Source: CAYUAI01 sp964442745
Lineage (GTDB): Bacteria; Pseudomonadota; Gammaproteobacteria; S012-40
Length of the DNA stretch: 64,000 nucleotides
NCBI GenBank assembly: GCA_964442745.1
Contig: CAYUAI010000009.1
Span: 24,172 to 88,171, forward strand
Direction: 5' to 3'
The translations under genes were made by a program, and so were the position numbers. The notes beneath the pieces are model-generated. The model was not told the origin of the DNA, did not search any database, and saw only the letters and a list, made by a program, of their open reading frames with translations. Of this stretch, positions 33,337-41,847 are shown piece after piece; position 1 is the first letter of the stretch, and each line of letters starts with the position of its first letter.

Positions 33337-34172
33337 TGAGCGGTAAATTACAATGTGGTGACCGGGTGCTTGATTTAGCCGCCCCCAAGGTCATGGGCAT
33401 ACTCAACGTTACCCCTGATTCTTTTTCGGACGGGGGTAACTTTTTTTCAAACACGAATGCCATCGACCATGCAGCAACCATGATCGCTGAGGGCGCGGCA
33501 ATCATTGATGTGGGCGGCGAATCCACCCGCCCAGATGCTCAGCCTGTCTCTCTCGAAGAAGAACTCAACCGGGTTATACCAGCTATTGAAGCCATTAGCC
33601 GTCGTTTTGATGTGCTGATATCTATTGACACGCACAAACCTAAAGTGATGCAAGCGGCGGTGCAGGCGGGGGCTAAAATGATTAATGATGTTCGAGCATT
33701 ACAAGCACCGGGGGCGTTAACAGTGGTTCAACAGACGGGCTCCGCGGTTTGCCTGATGCACATGCAAGGTGAGCCAACCAATATGCAGCAACACGCGACC
33801 TATAAGGATGTCGTAAAATGTGTGTTTGAATTTCTGCAACAACGTGTAAATGATTGCTTGGCTCATGGTGTTTCTCGTCATCAACTTCTTATTGATCCAG
33901 GTTTTGGCTTTGGTAAAACATTGAGACACAATTGCACTTTATTAGGTCAATTGTCCACATTGAATGATATTGGACGCCCGGTCCTAGTGGGTTTATCACG
34001 AAAATCCATGATTGGGGCAATTATTGGAGAGGCAGAATCAAGTCATCGTATTTATGGAAGTGTCGCTGCAGCAGTCATCGCATTATGCCAGGGAGCATCG
34101 ATCCTCAGAGTTCACGATGTTAAGGCGACCGTGGATGCGGTAAACGTTTTTTCTGCGATAAAACAAGGGTAA
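33336..34172 (+). CDS. folP: FolP, dihydropteroate synthase
   Basis: 278 residues, TIM barrel. Motifs: MGILNVTPDSFSDGG (pterin and phosphate), GGESTRPDA (the pABA loop) and LVGLSRKSMIG. It joins p-aminobenzoate to the pterin diphosphate in folate synthesis and is the sulfonamide target. Start ATG overlaps the ftsH stop (TGATG). Order ftsH-folP-glmM is conserved. Confidence 0.96.
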   Translation: MSGKLQCGDRVLDLAAPKVMGILNVTPDSFSDGGNFFSNTNAIDHAATMIAEGAAIIDVGGESTRPDAQPVSLEEELNRVIPAIEAISRRFDVLISIDTHKPKVMQAAVQAGAKMINDVRALQAPGALTVVQQTGSAVCLMHMQGEPTNMQQHATYKDVVKCVFEFLQQRVNDCLAHGVSRHQLLIDPGFGFGKTLRHNCTLLGQLSTLNDIGRPVLVGLSRKSMIGAIIGEAESSHRIYGSVAAAVIALCQGASILRVHDVKATVDAVNVFSAIKQG

Positions 34173-34178
34173 AAATAC

Positions 34179-35534
34179 ATGTCACAACGTTTTTTCGGAA
34201 CGGATGGAATTCGAGGGAAAGTTGGTGAAGGACCAATCAATGCCGAATTTATTATGAAGTTGGGCTGGGCTGTTGGTAAGGTATTAGCCCCGAATGGCCA
34301 AGGTAAAGTCCTTATTGGTAAGGATACCCGTGTTTCTGGTTATCTGTTTGAATCCGCGTTACAAGCCGGATTATCATCAGCGGGCGTTGATATCCAATTA
34401 CTGGGACCCATGCCAACGCCTGCGATTGCTTACCTGACCCGCACCCTACATGCCCAAGCGGGTATTGTGATCAGTGCCTCACATAATCCTTACGACGATA
34501 ATGGCATCAAGTTTTTTTCAGATAAAGGCACCAAGCTGCCGGATGCGGTTGAATTAGAAATCGAAGCCCAAATTGGCAAGCCCATGACGACCGTGGAATC
34601 AGCTAAGCTGGGTCGAGCTATGCGAATTGTCGATGCGGCGGGGCGATATATCGAGTTTTGTAAGAGCACCATCCCCATGGTCATGGATTTTCGGGGCTTA
34701 AAAATTGTTCTGGATTGCGCACATGGTGCGACCTACCATGTGGCCCCCAGTGTTTTTACCGAATTAGGTGCCGAGGTGATTGCCATCGGGGTTGATCCGA
34801 ACGGCCTGAATATTAACAAAGCGTGCGGTTCAACGTCGCCTGATGCATTGTGTAAAAAAGTCAAAAAACACCAAGCGGATCTGGGTATTGCTTTTGATGG
34901 TGATGGCGATCGGTTACTTATGATCGATCATGAAGGCAATTCTGTTGATGGCGATGAGTTGCTTTATATCATCGCTCAATCACGTCGCCGAGAAGGTACC
35001 TTACACGGTGGTGTGGTGGGGACGGTCATGAGTAACCTGGGCTTAGAGCAAGCATTAAGTCGGGCAGGTATATTTCTTAAGCGCTCTAAAGTGGGTGATC
35101 GTTATGTCCTTGAGATGTTAAAGCAAGACGGTTGGCTCTTAGGTGGCGAATCTTCCGGCCATATTATTTGTCTCGATCGAACCTCAACCGGGGATGGTAT
35201 TGTATCGGCCTTACAGGTATTGGCGGAAATGGTGATTACCCAGCGCAGCTTAAAAGAGTTGCGAAGTGGTATTGTCAAATATCCTCAATGCATGGTGAAT
35301 GTTCGTTTAGCCAACAAAACGGATGTGCTCAGCATTAAGCGTGTCACCGACGCAATAAAAGAAGCGGAAAGCCAACTGGCAGGCAATGGCCGAGTCTTGT
35401 TACGGCCGTCAGGCACCGAGCCTTTAGTGCGCGTCATGGTCGAAGGGCAAGATAAAAAAGTGGTTGAGAATATCGCACACAGCTTAGCAAGTGTGGTTGA
35501 GCAATCCATCAACGCAACGCCCAATGTTGCCTGA
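34179..35534 (+). CDS. glmM: GlmM, phosphoglucosamine mutase
   Basis: 451 residues. Phosphoserine loop ISASHNPYDDNG (Ser about 101), metal loop FDGDGDR, sugar loop GGESSGHI and phosphate loop RPSGTEPLVR. It converts glucosamine-6-phosphate to glucosamine-1-phosphate for UDP-GlcNAc, which supplies peptidoglycan, LPS and also the hexosamine precursors needed for Pel. 6 bp after folP. Confidence 0.96.
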   Translation: MSQRFFGTDGIRGKVGEGPINAEFIMKLGWAVGKVLAPNGQGKVLIGKDTRVSGYLFESALQAGLSSAGVDIQLLGPMPTPAIAYLTRTLHAQAGIVISASHNPYDDNGIKFFSDKGTKLPDAVELEIEAQIGKPMTTVESAKLGRAMRIVDAAGRYIEFCKSTIPMVMDFRGLKIVLDCAHGATYHVAPSVFTELGAEVIAIGVDPNGLNINKACGSTSPDALCKKVKKHQADLGIAFDGDGDRLLMIDHEGNSVDGDELLYIIAQSRRREGTLHGGVVGTVMSNLGLEQALSRAGIFLKRSKVGDRYVLEMLKQDGWLLGGESSGHIICLDRTSTGDGIVSALQVLAEMVITQRSLKELRSGIVKYPQCMVNVRLANKTDVLSIKRVTDAIKEAESQLAGNGRVLLRPSGTEPLVRVMVEGQDKKVVENIAHSLASVVEQSINATPNVA

Positions 35535-35679
35535 TATTTATTCGTTTTGATTTTAAGGTTGTCGTTTTAAAGGGTAAAATACGTGAGCTGGAATTGATTG
35601 TCGAGTTTAATCATCTTCTGGATTGATTTTTAACGTCATTCTGGTTAAGCTTGCGTATTTTTAACCTTTGGGGGAGAGT

Positions 35680-36438
35680 ATGCGTAAACCACTGGTCGCT
35701 GGAAACTGGAAAATGAACGGTTCCAGAACCAGTATTCAGGCACTTATTGAGGGTATAATTTCCGGCGCGACTGATTTGGAGGGAGCAGATATTGTTGTCT
35801 GTCCACCTTTTGTATTTTTGTCTGAGGTTGTCCAAGCTTTAGCGCACAGTCGAATTGCCGTGGGCGCACAAAATGTCGCCATACCTGAACAAGGGGCTTT
35901 TACTGGAGAAGTTTCTGCATCCATGTTAAAAGATGTTGGGTGCGAATATGTCATTATCGGGCACTCCGAACGGCGTGCGTTGTATGGTGAGAGCGATGAA
36001 ATTATCGCTGAAAAATTTGCGTCTGCACTGGCATTAGGTCTGACCCCGATTCTTTGCGTGGGTGAATCATTGGAAGAGCGGGAAGCGGGTACCACGGAGA
36101 ATGTGGTTGAACGACAACTGGCTTCAATAATACAGTATAATGGTATTGCTGCTTTCTCCAACGCTGTCATTGCGTATGAACCCGTTTGGGCCATTGGCAC
36201 GGGTAAGACAGCCACACCTCATCAAGCGCAAGAGGTACATGCTTTTATTCGTCAATTACTAAATATCCAAAATGCATCCATTGCGGCTAAAATACGAATT
36301 CTTTATGGTGGCAGTATGAAAAGTGCGAATGCAACTGAGTTATTGGCTCAGGGTGATATTGATGGTGGGTTAATCGGTGGAGCATCATTAAGTCGTGATG
36401 ATTTCATAGCAATTTGCTCTGCCGCAACAAAGGTTTGA
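35680..36438 (+). CDS. tpiA: TpiA, triosephosphate isomerase
   Basis: 252 residues from ATG 35680, preceded by GGGGGAGAG; the frame extends four codons upstream without a better start. Motifs NWKMNGS (Asn, Lys), IIGHSERR (His) and AYEPVWAIGTGKTAT (Glu), and the phosphate loop GGSMKSAN. Glycolysis and gluconeogenesis. About 145 bp after glmM, followed 7 bp later by secG. Confidence 0.97.
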   Translation: MRKPLVAGNWKMNGSRTSIQALIEGIISGATDLEGADIVVCPPFVFLSEVVQALAHSRIAVGAQNVAIPEQGAFTGEVSASMLKDVGCEYVIIGHSERRALYGESDEIIAEKFASALALGLTPILCVGESLEEREAGTTENVVERQLASIIQYNGIAAFSNAVIAYEPVWAIGTGKTATPHQAQEVHAFIRQLLNIQNASIAAKIRILYGGSMKSANATELLAQGDIDGGLIGGASLSRDDFIAICSAATKV

Positions 36439-36445
36439 TTAGGTC

Positions 36446-36886
36446 ATGGAAAGCATTATTCTGGTTGTACATGTAGCGATAGCCATTTCGATTATTGGAT
36501 TAGTGTTGTTACAACAAGGGAAAGGGGCTGACATGGGCGCGGCATTTGGTAGCGGGGCTTCACAGACGGTGTTTGGCTCACAGGGTTCTAGCTCTTTCTT
36601 GTCTCGAGCCACGGCCGTTTTGGCCACCGTTTTTTTCATTACCAGCTTGATGCTAGCCTATAATTCCGGCCAGTCTTCGAAAGGAGAAAGTAGCATTATT
36701 GACATGATTGAGAAATCAGAACAAGCCAATGATGTTCCGGCACCCGTGCCATTCGATGTGCCGATTGAAACCGCGCCAACCACGGCCGATGATGTGCCAC
36801 AAATTCCCGTGGAAGAAGTGACAACCCAGCCCGAACCAGCGACAACCGTGCCAGCGCCGCCAATAGAACCGCCATCAAGCGAATAA
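36446..36886 (+). CDS. secG: SecG, preprotein translocase subunit
   Basis: 146 residues. Two transmembrane helices (about 3-22 and 52-71) flank the conserved loop LLQQGKGADMGAAFGSGAS, as in SecG. A long C-terminal tail (about 80-146) is rich in Pro, Ala, Thr and Glu, making it longer than E. coli SecG at 110 residues. It assists SecYE and SecA in export. Position between tpiA and tRNA-Leu is conserved. Confidence 0.93.
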   Translation: MESIILVVHVAIAISIIGLVLLQQGKGADMGAAFGSGASQTVFGSQGSSSFLSRATAVLATVFFITSLMLAYNSGQSSKGESSIIDMIEKSEQANDVPAPVPFDVPIETAPTTADDVPQIPVEEVTTQPEPATTVPAPPIEPPSSE

Positions 36887-37035
36887 GGGACGGCTTGTTG
36901 AGTTTGCCAGTGTTTACCGAGATCGCTTAGGCAATGGACAAACCACCGAGATATGCAATTTTTTTAACCAAATATGCTCAGCTACCTAGGCAGCACTATA
37001 CATTCGTGGGTAATAAGAGTATATTCCGCACAATA

Positions 37036-37120
37036 GCCGATGTGGTGGAATTGGTAGACACGCCGTCTTGAGGGGGCGGTGGCGAAAGCTGTGCCGGTTC
37101 GACTCCGGCCATCGGCACCA
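37036..37120 (+). tRNA. tRNA-Leu(GAG)
   Basis: 85 nt including the encoded CCA. The acceptor stem is GCCGATG with CATCGGC, and the D arm contains GGAATTGGTAGAC. Anticodon stem CCGTC pairs with GGCGG around TTGAGGG, giving anticodon GAG. The long variable arm (TGGCGAAAGCTGT) is typical of tRNA-Leu, and the T arm is GCCGG TTCGACT CCGGC. The secG-tRNA-Leu neighbourhood matches leuU in E. coli. Confidence 0.97.
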
Positions 37121-37198
37121 TTCTGAATTTAGAACTGCTGTATTTTTTAAATTAAGCATCTATAGTCCAACGGATTATACGCAGATGATAATGGGGTA

Positions 37199-37268
37199 GG
37201 GTGGATTAAGCGAAGCGAATCCACTATTTGTGCTCTGCTCCGGTGGATTCGTTTCGTTCAATCCATCC
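37199..37268. repeat. Inverted-repeat element, family C copy 1
   Basis: Arms GGTGGATTAAGCGAAGCGAA/TCCAC and GGTGGATTCGTTTCGTTCAA/TCCATCC, about 25 nt each, around 17 bases. The same sequence in a longer version forms 63162-63312. It lies between the tRNA and the end of deaD. Confidence 0.8.
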
Positions 37269-37314
37269 GATTACTCATATAAATTTAAAATCGATAGAGG
37301 CTGTCATGACAGAG

Positions 37315-37346
37315 CTTCAGTCTCATCCGATCGCATGAGACTGAAG
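37315..37346. terminator. 12-bp perfect hairpin after deaD
   Basis: CTTCAGTCTCAT and its exact complement surround the loop CCGATCGC. It lies just past the deaD stop codon on the minus strand and downstream of the tRNA on the plus strand. A T-run is lacking on both sides, so it may act as a barrier or processing hairpin and not as a classical terminator. Confidence 0.5.
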
Positions 37347-37360
37347 ACGCGTTAGCCATA

Positions 37361-39118
37361 TTACATCGATTTTTTTTTGCGTTTACTACCTTTCTCGCTG
37401 CTTGAGTCTAGCTCTTTGTCTTTAATCGTTGAGTTTCTCTTTTTGGGTTTGCTGCTTTTAGTTGGTGTTGTACCCTCAAGACAGAGATCAAGTTTGCATT
37501 GCCGAACACGCACATTTTTTAAATGATTTAAAAGGGCTTTGGGCATTTGACTTGGCAAATCAACCGTACTGTAATCGTCATACAATTTAATATGGCCAAT
37601 TTGTTGGCTGTTTAATTCAGTTTCGTTGGCGATCGCACCAACAATATCTCGCGGTGTCGCATGTTGGTTACGACCAACCGCAATCCGGTAACGTACCATG
37701 TCCTCTGGTGGGGCTTTTTTGGATCGATAGCTATTTTTTTCTGAAAAATCCTTATCTTTTTTCTGACGAGGGGGACGACTTTTTTCTGGTGGCAACTTTT
37801 TTACTTTGATTTGTAATGGTCGTTCACGCTGCGCTAAATACGCGAGTGCGGCGGCAATTTCGTGCGAACTAATGTTATGTTCTTGTTCGACTTGGCTGAC
37901 CACCTGGTGCATAAAGTTTAAATCTTCCGATTCGATAATACCAATGATTTGTTGCTTAAACTGGGTAATGCGGCGATCCGAAACAGCTTCCACGGAGGGC
38001 AATTGCATGCGTTCTATTTTTTGTTTGGTCGATCTTTCGATCGCGTGCAGCATACGCATTTCTCGGGGTGAAACAAATAAGATTGCACTGCCTTTGCGTC
38101 CTGCACGTCCGGTGCGCCCAATGCGATGCACATAAGCTTCGGTATCATAGGGAATGTCGTAATTGATGACATGAGTAATGCGTTTCACATCTAAACCACG
38201 CGCCGCGACATCGGTGGCAACAACAATATCTAAGGTATTATTTTTTAATTGTTCGATGGTGCGTTCGCGATGGGCTTGATTCATATCACCATTAAGTGCA
38301 GAGGCCGCATAACCGCGCGCTTCCAGTTTGTTGGCTAACTCGGCGGTTTCTGTTTTGGTACGCACGAAAATGAGGGATGCATCAAAATCTTCGACTTCTA
38401 AAATACGTGTTAATGCGTCTAGCTTATGTAAGCCACTGACTTGCCAATAGCGCTGCTCAATGGCCGAAACCGTGGTGGTGGTGCTTTTTATTTTCACCTC
38501 TTGAGGGTCGTGCAAATGGCGGCGGGCGACTTTACGAATGGTTTCTGGCATGGTCGCAGAAAAAAGTGCTATTTGCCGATTGCTTGGCGTTTGTTCTAAA
38601 ATCCATTCGACGTCTTCAATAAATCCCATTTTCAGCATTTCATCGGCTTCATCCAGCACTAATGATTTAATTGATTGAAGAACAAGACTTTTTCTTCGTA
38701 GATGGTCCATGATTCGGCCCGGTGTGCCGATCACGACATGGGCGCCTCGTTTTAAATGACGTAACTGAATGCTCATACTTTGCCCGCCATAAATGGGCAA
38801 GACATGAAAGCCCCTTAGATGTCGGGCATAAGCTTGAAAAGCTTCGGCGACCTGGATCGCGAGTTCACGGGTTGGGGTTAATACCAGCACTTGTGGTTGG
38901 CGTATTGATAAGTCAATTTTACTGAGTAACGGTAAGGCAAAAGCGGCCGTTTTACCGGTGCCGGTTTGTGCTTGCCCAACAAGATCATTATCGTTAAGCA
39001 AATGCGGAATGCTGATGGCTTGAATCGGTGAAGGACTTTCATAGCCAATTTCTTCAAGTGCCTGCAAAATGGGTGGTGCCAGTGCTAATTGGCTAAAACT
39101 AGTTACAGCGGGTGTCAT
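37361..39118 (-). CDS. deaD: DEAD-box RNA helicase DeaD (CsdA)
   Basis: 585 residues. Helicase core motifs: Q motif PIQAISIPHLL, AQTGTGKT, PTRELA, TPGR, DEAD in LVLDEADEMLKMGF, SAT, and HRIGRTGRAGR. Beyond residue 380 there is the DeaD dimerisation region, a basic linker and the DbpA-like RNA-binding domain (RYRIAVGRNQHATPRDIVGA). The C-terminal tail is very Lys/Ser-rich. Involved in ribosome assembly and mRNA turnover in the cold. Opposite strand to its neighbours. Confidence 0.95.
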   Translation of the reverse strand: MTPAVTSFSQLALAPPILQALEEIGYESPSPIQAISIPHLLNDNDLVGQAQTGTGKTAAFALPLLSKIDLSIRQPQVLVLTPTRELAIQVAEAFQAYARHLRGFHVLPIYGGQSMSIQLRHLKRGAHVVIGTPGRIMDHLRRKSLVLQSIKSLVLDEADEMLKMGFIEDVEWILEQTPSNRQIALFSATMPETIRKVARRHLHDPQEVKIKSTTTTVSAIEQRYWQVSGLHKLDALTRILEVEDFDASLIFVRTKTETAELANKLEARGYAASALNGDMNQAHRERTIEQLKNNTLDIVVATDVAARGLDVKRITHVINYDIPYDTEAYVHRIGRTGRAGRKGSAILFVSPREMRMLHAIERSTKQKIERMQLPSVEAVSDRRITQFKQQIIGIIESEDLNFMHQVVSQVEQEHNISSHEIAAALAYLAQRERPLQIKVKKLPPEKSRPPRQKKDKDFSEKNSYRSKKAPPEDMVRYRIAVGRNQHATPRDIVGAIANETELNSQQIGHIKLYDDYSTVDLPSQMPKALLNHLKNVRVRQCKLDLCLEGTTPTKSSKPKKRNSTIKDKELDSSSEKGSKRKKKSM

Positions 39119-39646
39119 GAATTATGCCTTATATTGTAAGATTGTGAATGATTTTTTAATTTTGGCAAAAAGTTAATTTGGTTATTGACTGTTCACCTAT
39201 ATTCGGTCTGCCCAAGCGCAATGCGATTGCAATTTCACAGTGTTTTTTTCCGGTTGAGTGTAATACTGCTGTCTTGCCGAGCGAAGAAAAATCATTGTGG
39301 AACCAAGGAACAAATCGGATCCTTTGGTCTAGTGCGAAATGTAGGCGGTTGAATCGGTGAATTCTCTCATCTTTTGTTCAAAAAAGCAACTAGCGGTTAA
39401 CGGGTGATAAATCGGCAGATTTTTTGGGTTTCGTTTAGAAATATAGGGAATTTGACTGCTTTGTTTTTAATCTTCCGCTTTGCTTCAAAGGCGCTGGCTT
39501 TGAATTTTCCGTGACTAAATACCCATCAAAACTTGCTACAAAGTTTTCGAGATAATCAGTTTGTCGCCAGCCTTGAATGGGAATCAGTGTAAGTACCCAC
39601 TGGGATTTTAATCAGAAACGGGCGTCACTCGCTTACTCATATATTC

Positions 39647-39720
39647 AATACTCAGCACGGCCATAAATTATCATTAAATCTGGGCGCGAAAATCCCATTT
39701 TTATGGTCGTGCTGAGTATT
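39647..39720. repeat. Inverted-repeat (MITE-like) element, family A copy 2
   Basis: Arms AATACTCAGCACGGCCATAAA and TTTATGGTCGTGCTGAGTATT, with GGGCGCGAAAATC in the centre. Reverse complement of the core of the 1491-1588 element, without its outermost arm (CCTAAGG...). Confidence 0.85.
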
Positions 39721-40053
39721 GGCGTTTATTTTTCAAATTGGTTTCCTATTGAACGATAAGCTGTCAATGCGATTACTTTATATTCACCGTACCCCTCGAT
39801 AATTTGATTCACCTCTTTACGGCTGGCTGAAAATAGAGCGACTGCCTACTTATCGGCCTGATTAAATAGCCACCATCAACTTATATATACGAATTCAACC
39901 GCTTGTTGTTTGCATCATTTCATTTTGATCCACATCAATTAATCCAGACAAATCTTTAACGAGCTGAGCTTCATTTGACCACAAAAAAAATAAAAAAGTT
40001 TTTGTTGCGTTGTAAGCTATTGATAGTATAAGTTAACCGCATAAAAGACCGGC

Positions 40054-40086
40054 TTGACATGATCCTGCAGTCTAGCCTAGACTGCA
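40054..40086 (+). promoter_or_regulatory. Promoter with overlapping 21-bp palindrome upstream of nuoA
   Basis: -35 TTGACA (40054-40059) and -10 TAGACT (40078-40083), 18-bp spacer. TGCAGTCTAG-C-CTAGACTGCA (40066-40086) is a perfect 10+1+10 inverted repeat covering the spacer and -10. Such a site would suit a dimeric repressor. It lies about 240 bp before nuoA, so a leader of that length is implied. The regulator is unknown. Confidence 0.6.
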
Positions 40087-40323
40087 TCCATCATTAATTT
40101 AGAAGCCGTACAGCTCAATAAAATTAACAGCCGTTTTGTGAGTCGCATAGGCGATAAACTGGCTAAATCAATGTTGCTAGCTAAGTGTCATGCATGAAAA
40201 TAGTGAGACAGGATTGGCTGGGTGTCGCGTGCCTGCAGGATTTGACTGAATGAATAAAATATCAAAAGTGGTAAAAGTGAAAAACAGTTTTTCAAGTGTT
40301 ATCAAGTATACAAGGGGGCTGTC

Positions 40324-40680
40324 GTGCTAGAGAGTTACCTACCCATCTTGGTGTTTATTGTGCTCGGCATTGCTTTTGGCGGGGTGCCAATTATGATGAG
40401 CATGATGGTTGGACCTAGTCGCCCCGATCGCCGGAAATTATCGACTTACGAATGCGGTTTTGCTGCCTTTGAAGACTCTCGAATGAAGTTCGATGTGCGG
40501 TTTTATTTGGTCGCCATTCTATTCATTATCTTCGATCTTGAAATTGCTTTTCTGTTCCCTTGGGCAGTGGTACTTGAAGAGATTGGTATTTTTGGCTACA
40601 TGGCGATGGTTGTTTTTCTTTTAATCTTGGTCATTGGGTTTTGGTATGAGTGGAAAAAAGGGGCCTTAGAATGGGAATAG
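40324..40680 (+). CDS. nuoA: NuoA, complex I subunit A
   Basis: 118 residues with three transmembrane helices. Motifs ECGF (STYECGFAAFEDSRMKFDVR) and IIFDLEIAFLFPWA are diagnostic. Membrane subunit at the junction with the peripheral arm of NADH:quinone oxidoreductase. The GTG at 40324 after GGGGGCT is the likely start. Stop overlaps nuoB. Confidence 0.95.
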   Translation: MLESYLPILVFIVLGIAFGGVPIMMSMMVGPSRPDRRKLSTYECGFAAFEDSRMKFDVRFYLVAILFIIFDLEIAFLFPWAVVLEEIGIFGYMAMVVFLLILVIGFWYEWKKGALEWE

Positions 40681-41147
40681 AGGGCATATTAGAAAAAGGG
40701 TTTGTGACAACCTCAGCGGATGCATTAATCAACTGGGCACGTACCGGCTCACTATGGCCCATGACGTTTGGTTTGGCTTGTTGTGCGGTTGAGATGATGC
40801 ACGCCGGTGCCTCTCGCTACGATTTGGATCGCTTTGGAGTGATTTTTCGCCCGAGCCCACGCCAATCGGATGTGATGGTAGTAGCGGGGACCTTGGTAAA
40901 TAAGATGGCACCGGCGTTACGTAAAGTCTATGATCAAATGTCCGAGCCGCGCTGGGTCATTTCCATGGGATCTTGTGCCAATGGTGGCGGTTATTATCAC
41001 TATTCTTATGCGGTAGTCCGGGGTTGTGATCGTATTGTTCCAGTCGATATTTATATCCCTGGATGCCCGCCAACCGCTGAAGCACTGTTATACGGCATCA
41101 TTCAACTACAAAATAAAATCAAACGCACTAACACAATAGCCCGTTAA
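40671..41147 (+). CDS. nuoB: NuoB, complex I subunit with cluster N2
   Basis: 158 residues from ATG 40671, which overlaps the end of nuoA; the frame runs seven codons further upstream. The Cys ligands of the N2 4Fe-4S cluster are visible in GLACCAVEMM, GSCANGGG and GCPPTAEALL. Passes electrons to quinone. Confidence 0.97.
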   Translation: MGIEGILEKGFVTTSADALINWARTGSLWPMTFGLACCAVEMMHAGASRYDLDRFGVIFRPSPRQSDVMVVAGTLVNKMAPALRKVYDQMSEPRWVISMGSCANGGGYYHYSYAVVRGCDRIVPVDIYIPGCPPTAEALLYGIIQLQNKIKRTNTIAR

Positions 41148-41159
41148 CGAGCGAAATTC

Positions 41160-41846
41160 ATGGCCAATCGAAACGAGATTCTGGTAGAAAATTTAAAAAA
41201 TTTTTTTGCGGAAAAAATAATATCCTGTGTAATTTCCGATCACCGAGAAATTACCATTGAAGTGGACAAAAAAAATATTAGCGAGGTGTGTCTCGCCTTA
41301 CGCGATGGGGCTGATTTTGCTTTTGAGCAACTCATTGATTTGTGCGGTGTCGATTATATCGCATTTGGTGATACGGAATGGAGCACCGAATCCGCGACCG
41401 AAACGGGTTTTAGTCGAGGTTGGGTGGCTTCTAAAAACGAACATCATCGCTGGACGAAACCCCGCTTTGCGGTGGTTTACCATTTATTGTCATGCACTAA
41501 AAATCATCGTTTGCGAGTGCGGAGTTTTGTCGAAGAAGACATGCCTTTGATTGCTTCGGTGATGCCAATCTGGAGTTGTGCCAATTGGTTTGAACGCGAA
41601 GCCTTCGATTTATTCGGAATTATTTTCGAGGGACATCCTGATTTACGGCGACTATTAACTGACTATGGTTTTATCGGACATCCTTTCCGTAAAGATTTCC
41701 CGCTGATTGGGCAAGTTGAGATGCGCTATGATGAAGAGAAAGAACGGGTAGTATATGAGCCCGTCAGCATTGAACCTCGAGTGCTGGTGCCGCGTGTAAT
41801 ACGAGACGACCATCGTTATCATGGCCGGGCCGAAGAGGAGAAATAA
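41160..41846 (+). CDS. nuoC: NuoC, complex I 30-kDa subunit
   Basis: 228 residues. Signature FEREAFDLFGIIFEGHPDLR then LTDYGFIGHPFRKDFPL. Separate from nuoD, unlike the nuoCD fusion of E. coli, as in most other bacteria. Peripheral arm subunit. Confidence 0.96.
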   Translation: MANRNEILVENLKNFFAEKIISCVISDHREITIEVDKKNISEVCLALRDGADFAFEQLIDLCGVDYIAFGDTEWSTESATETGFSRGWVASKNEHHRWTKPRFAVVYHLLSCTKNHRLRVRSFVEEDMPLIASVMPIWSCANWFEREAFDLFGIIFEGHPDLRRLLTDYGFIGHPFRKDFPLIGQVEMRYDEEKERVVYEPVSIEPRVLVPRVIRDDHRYHGRAEEEK

Positions 41847-41847
41847 C

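Larger units (their letters stand above)
39119..40323. other. 1.2-kb region between divergent deaD and nuoA
   Basis: No credible gene. It contains the family A repeat (39647-39720) and, near 40054-40086, the promoter and palindrome described separately. deaD genes often have long 5' leaders, so part of this may be transcribed on the minus strand. Confidence 0.6.

Noticed and set aside
39178..39360. 60-codon plus-strand frame upstream of deaD
   Set aside because: Short, without domain or ribosome site, in the probable deaD leader.
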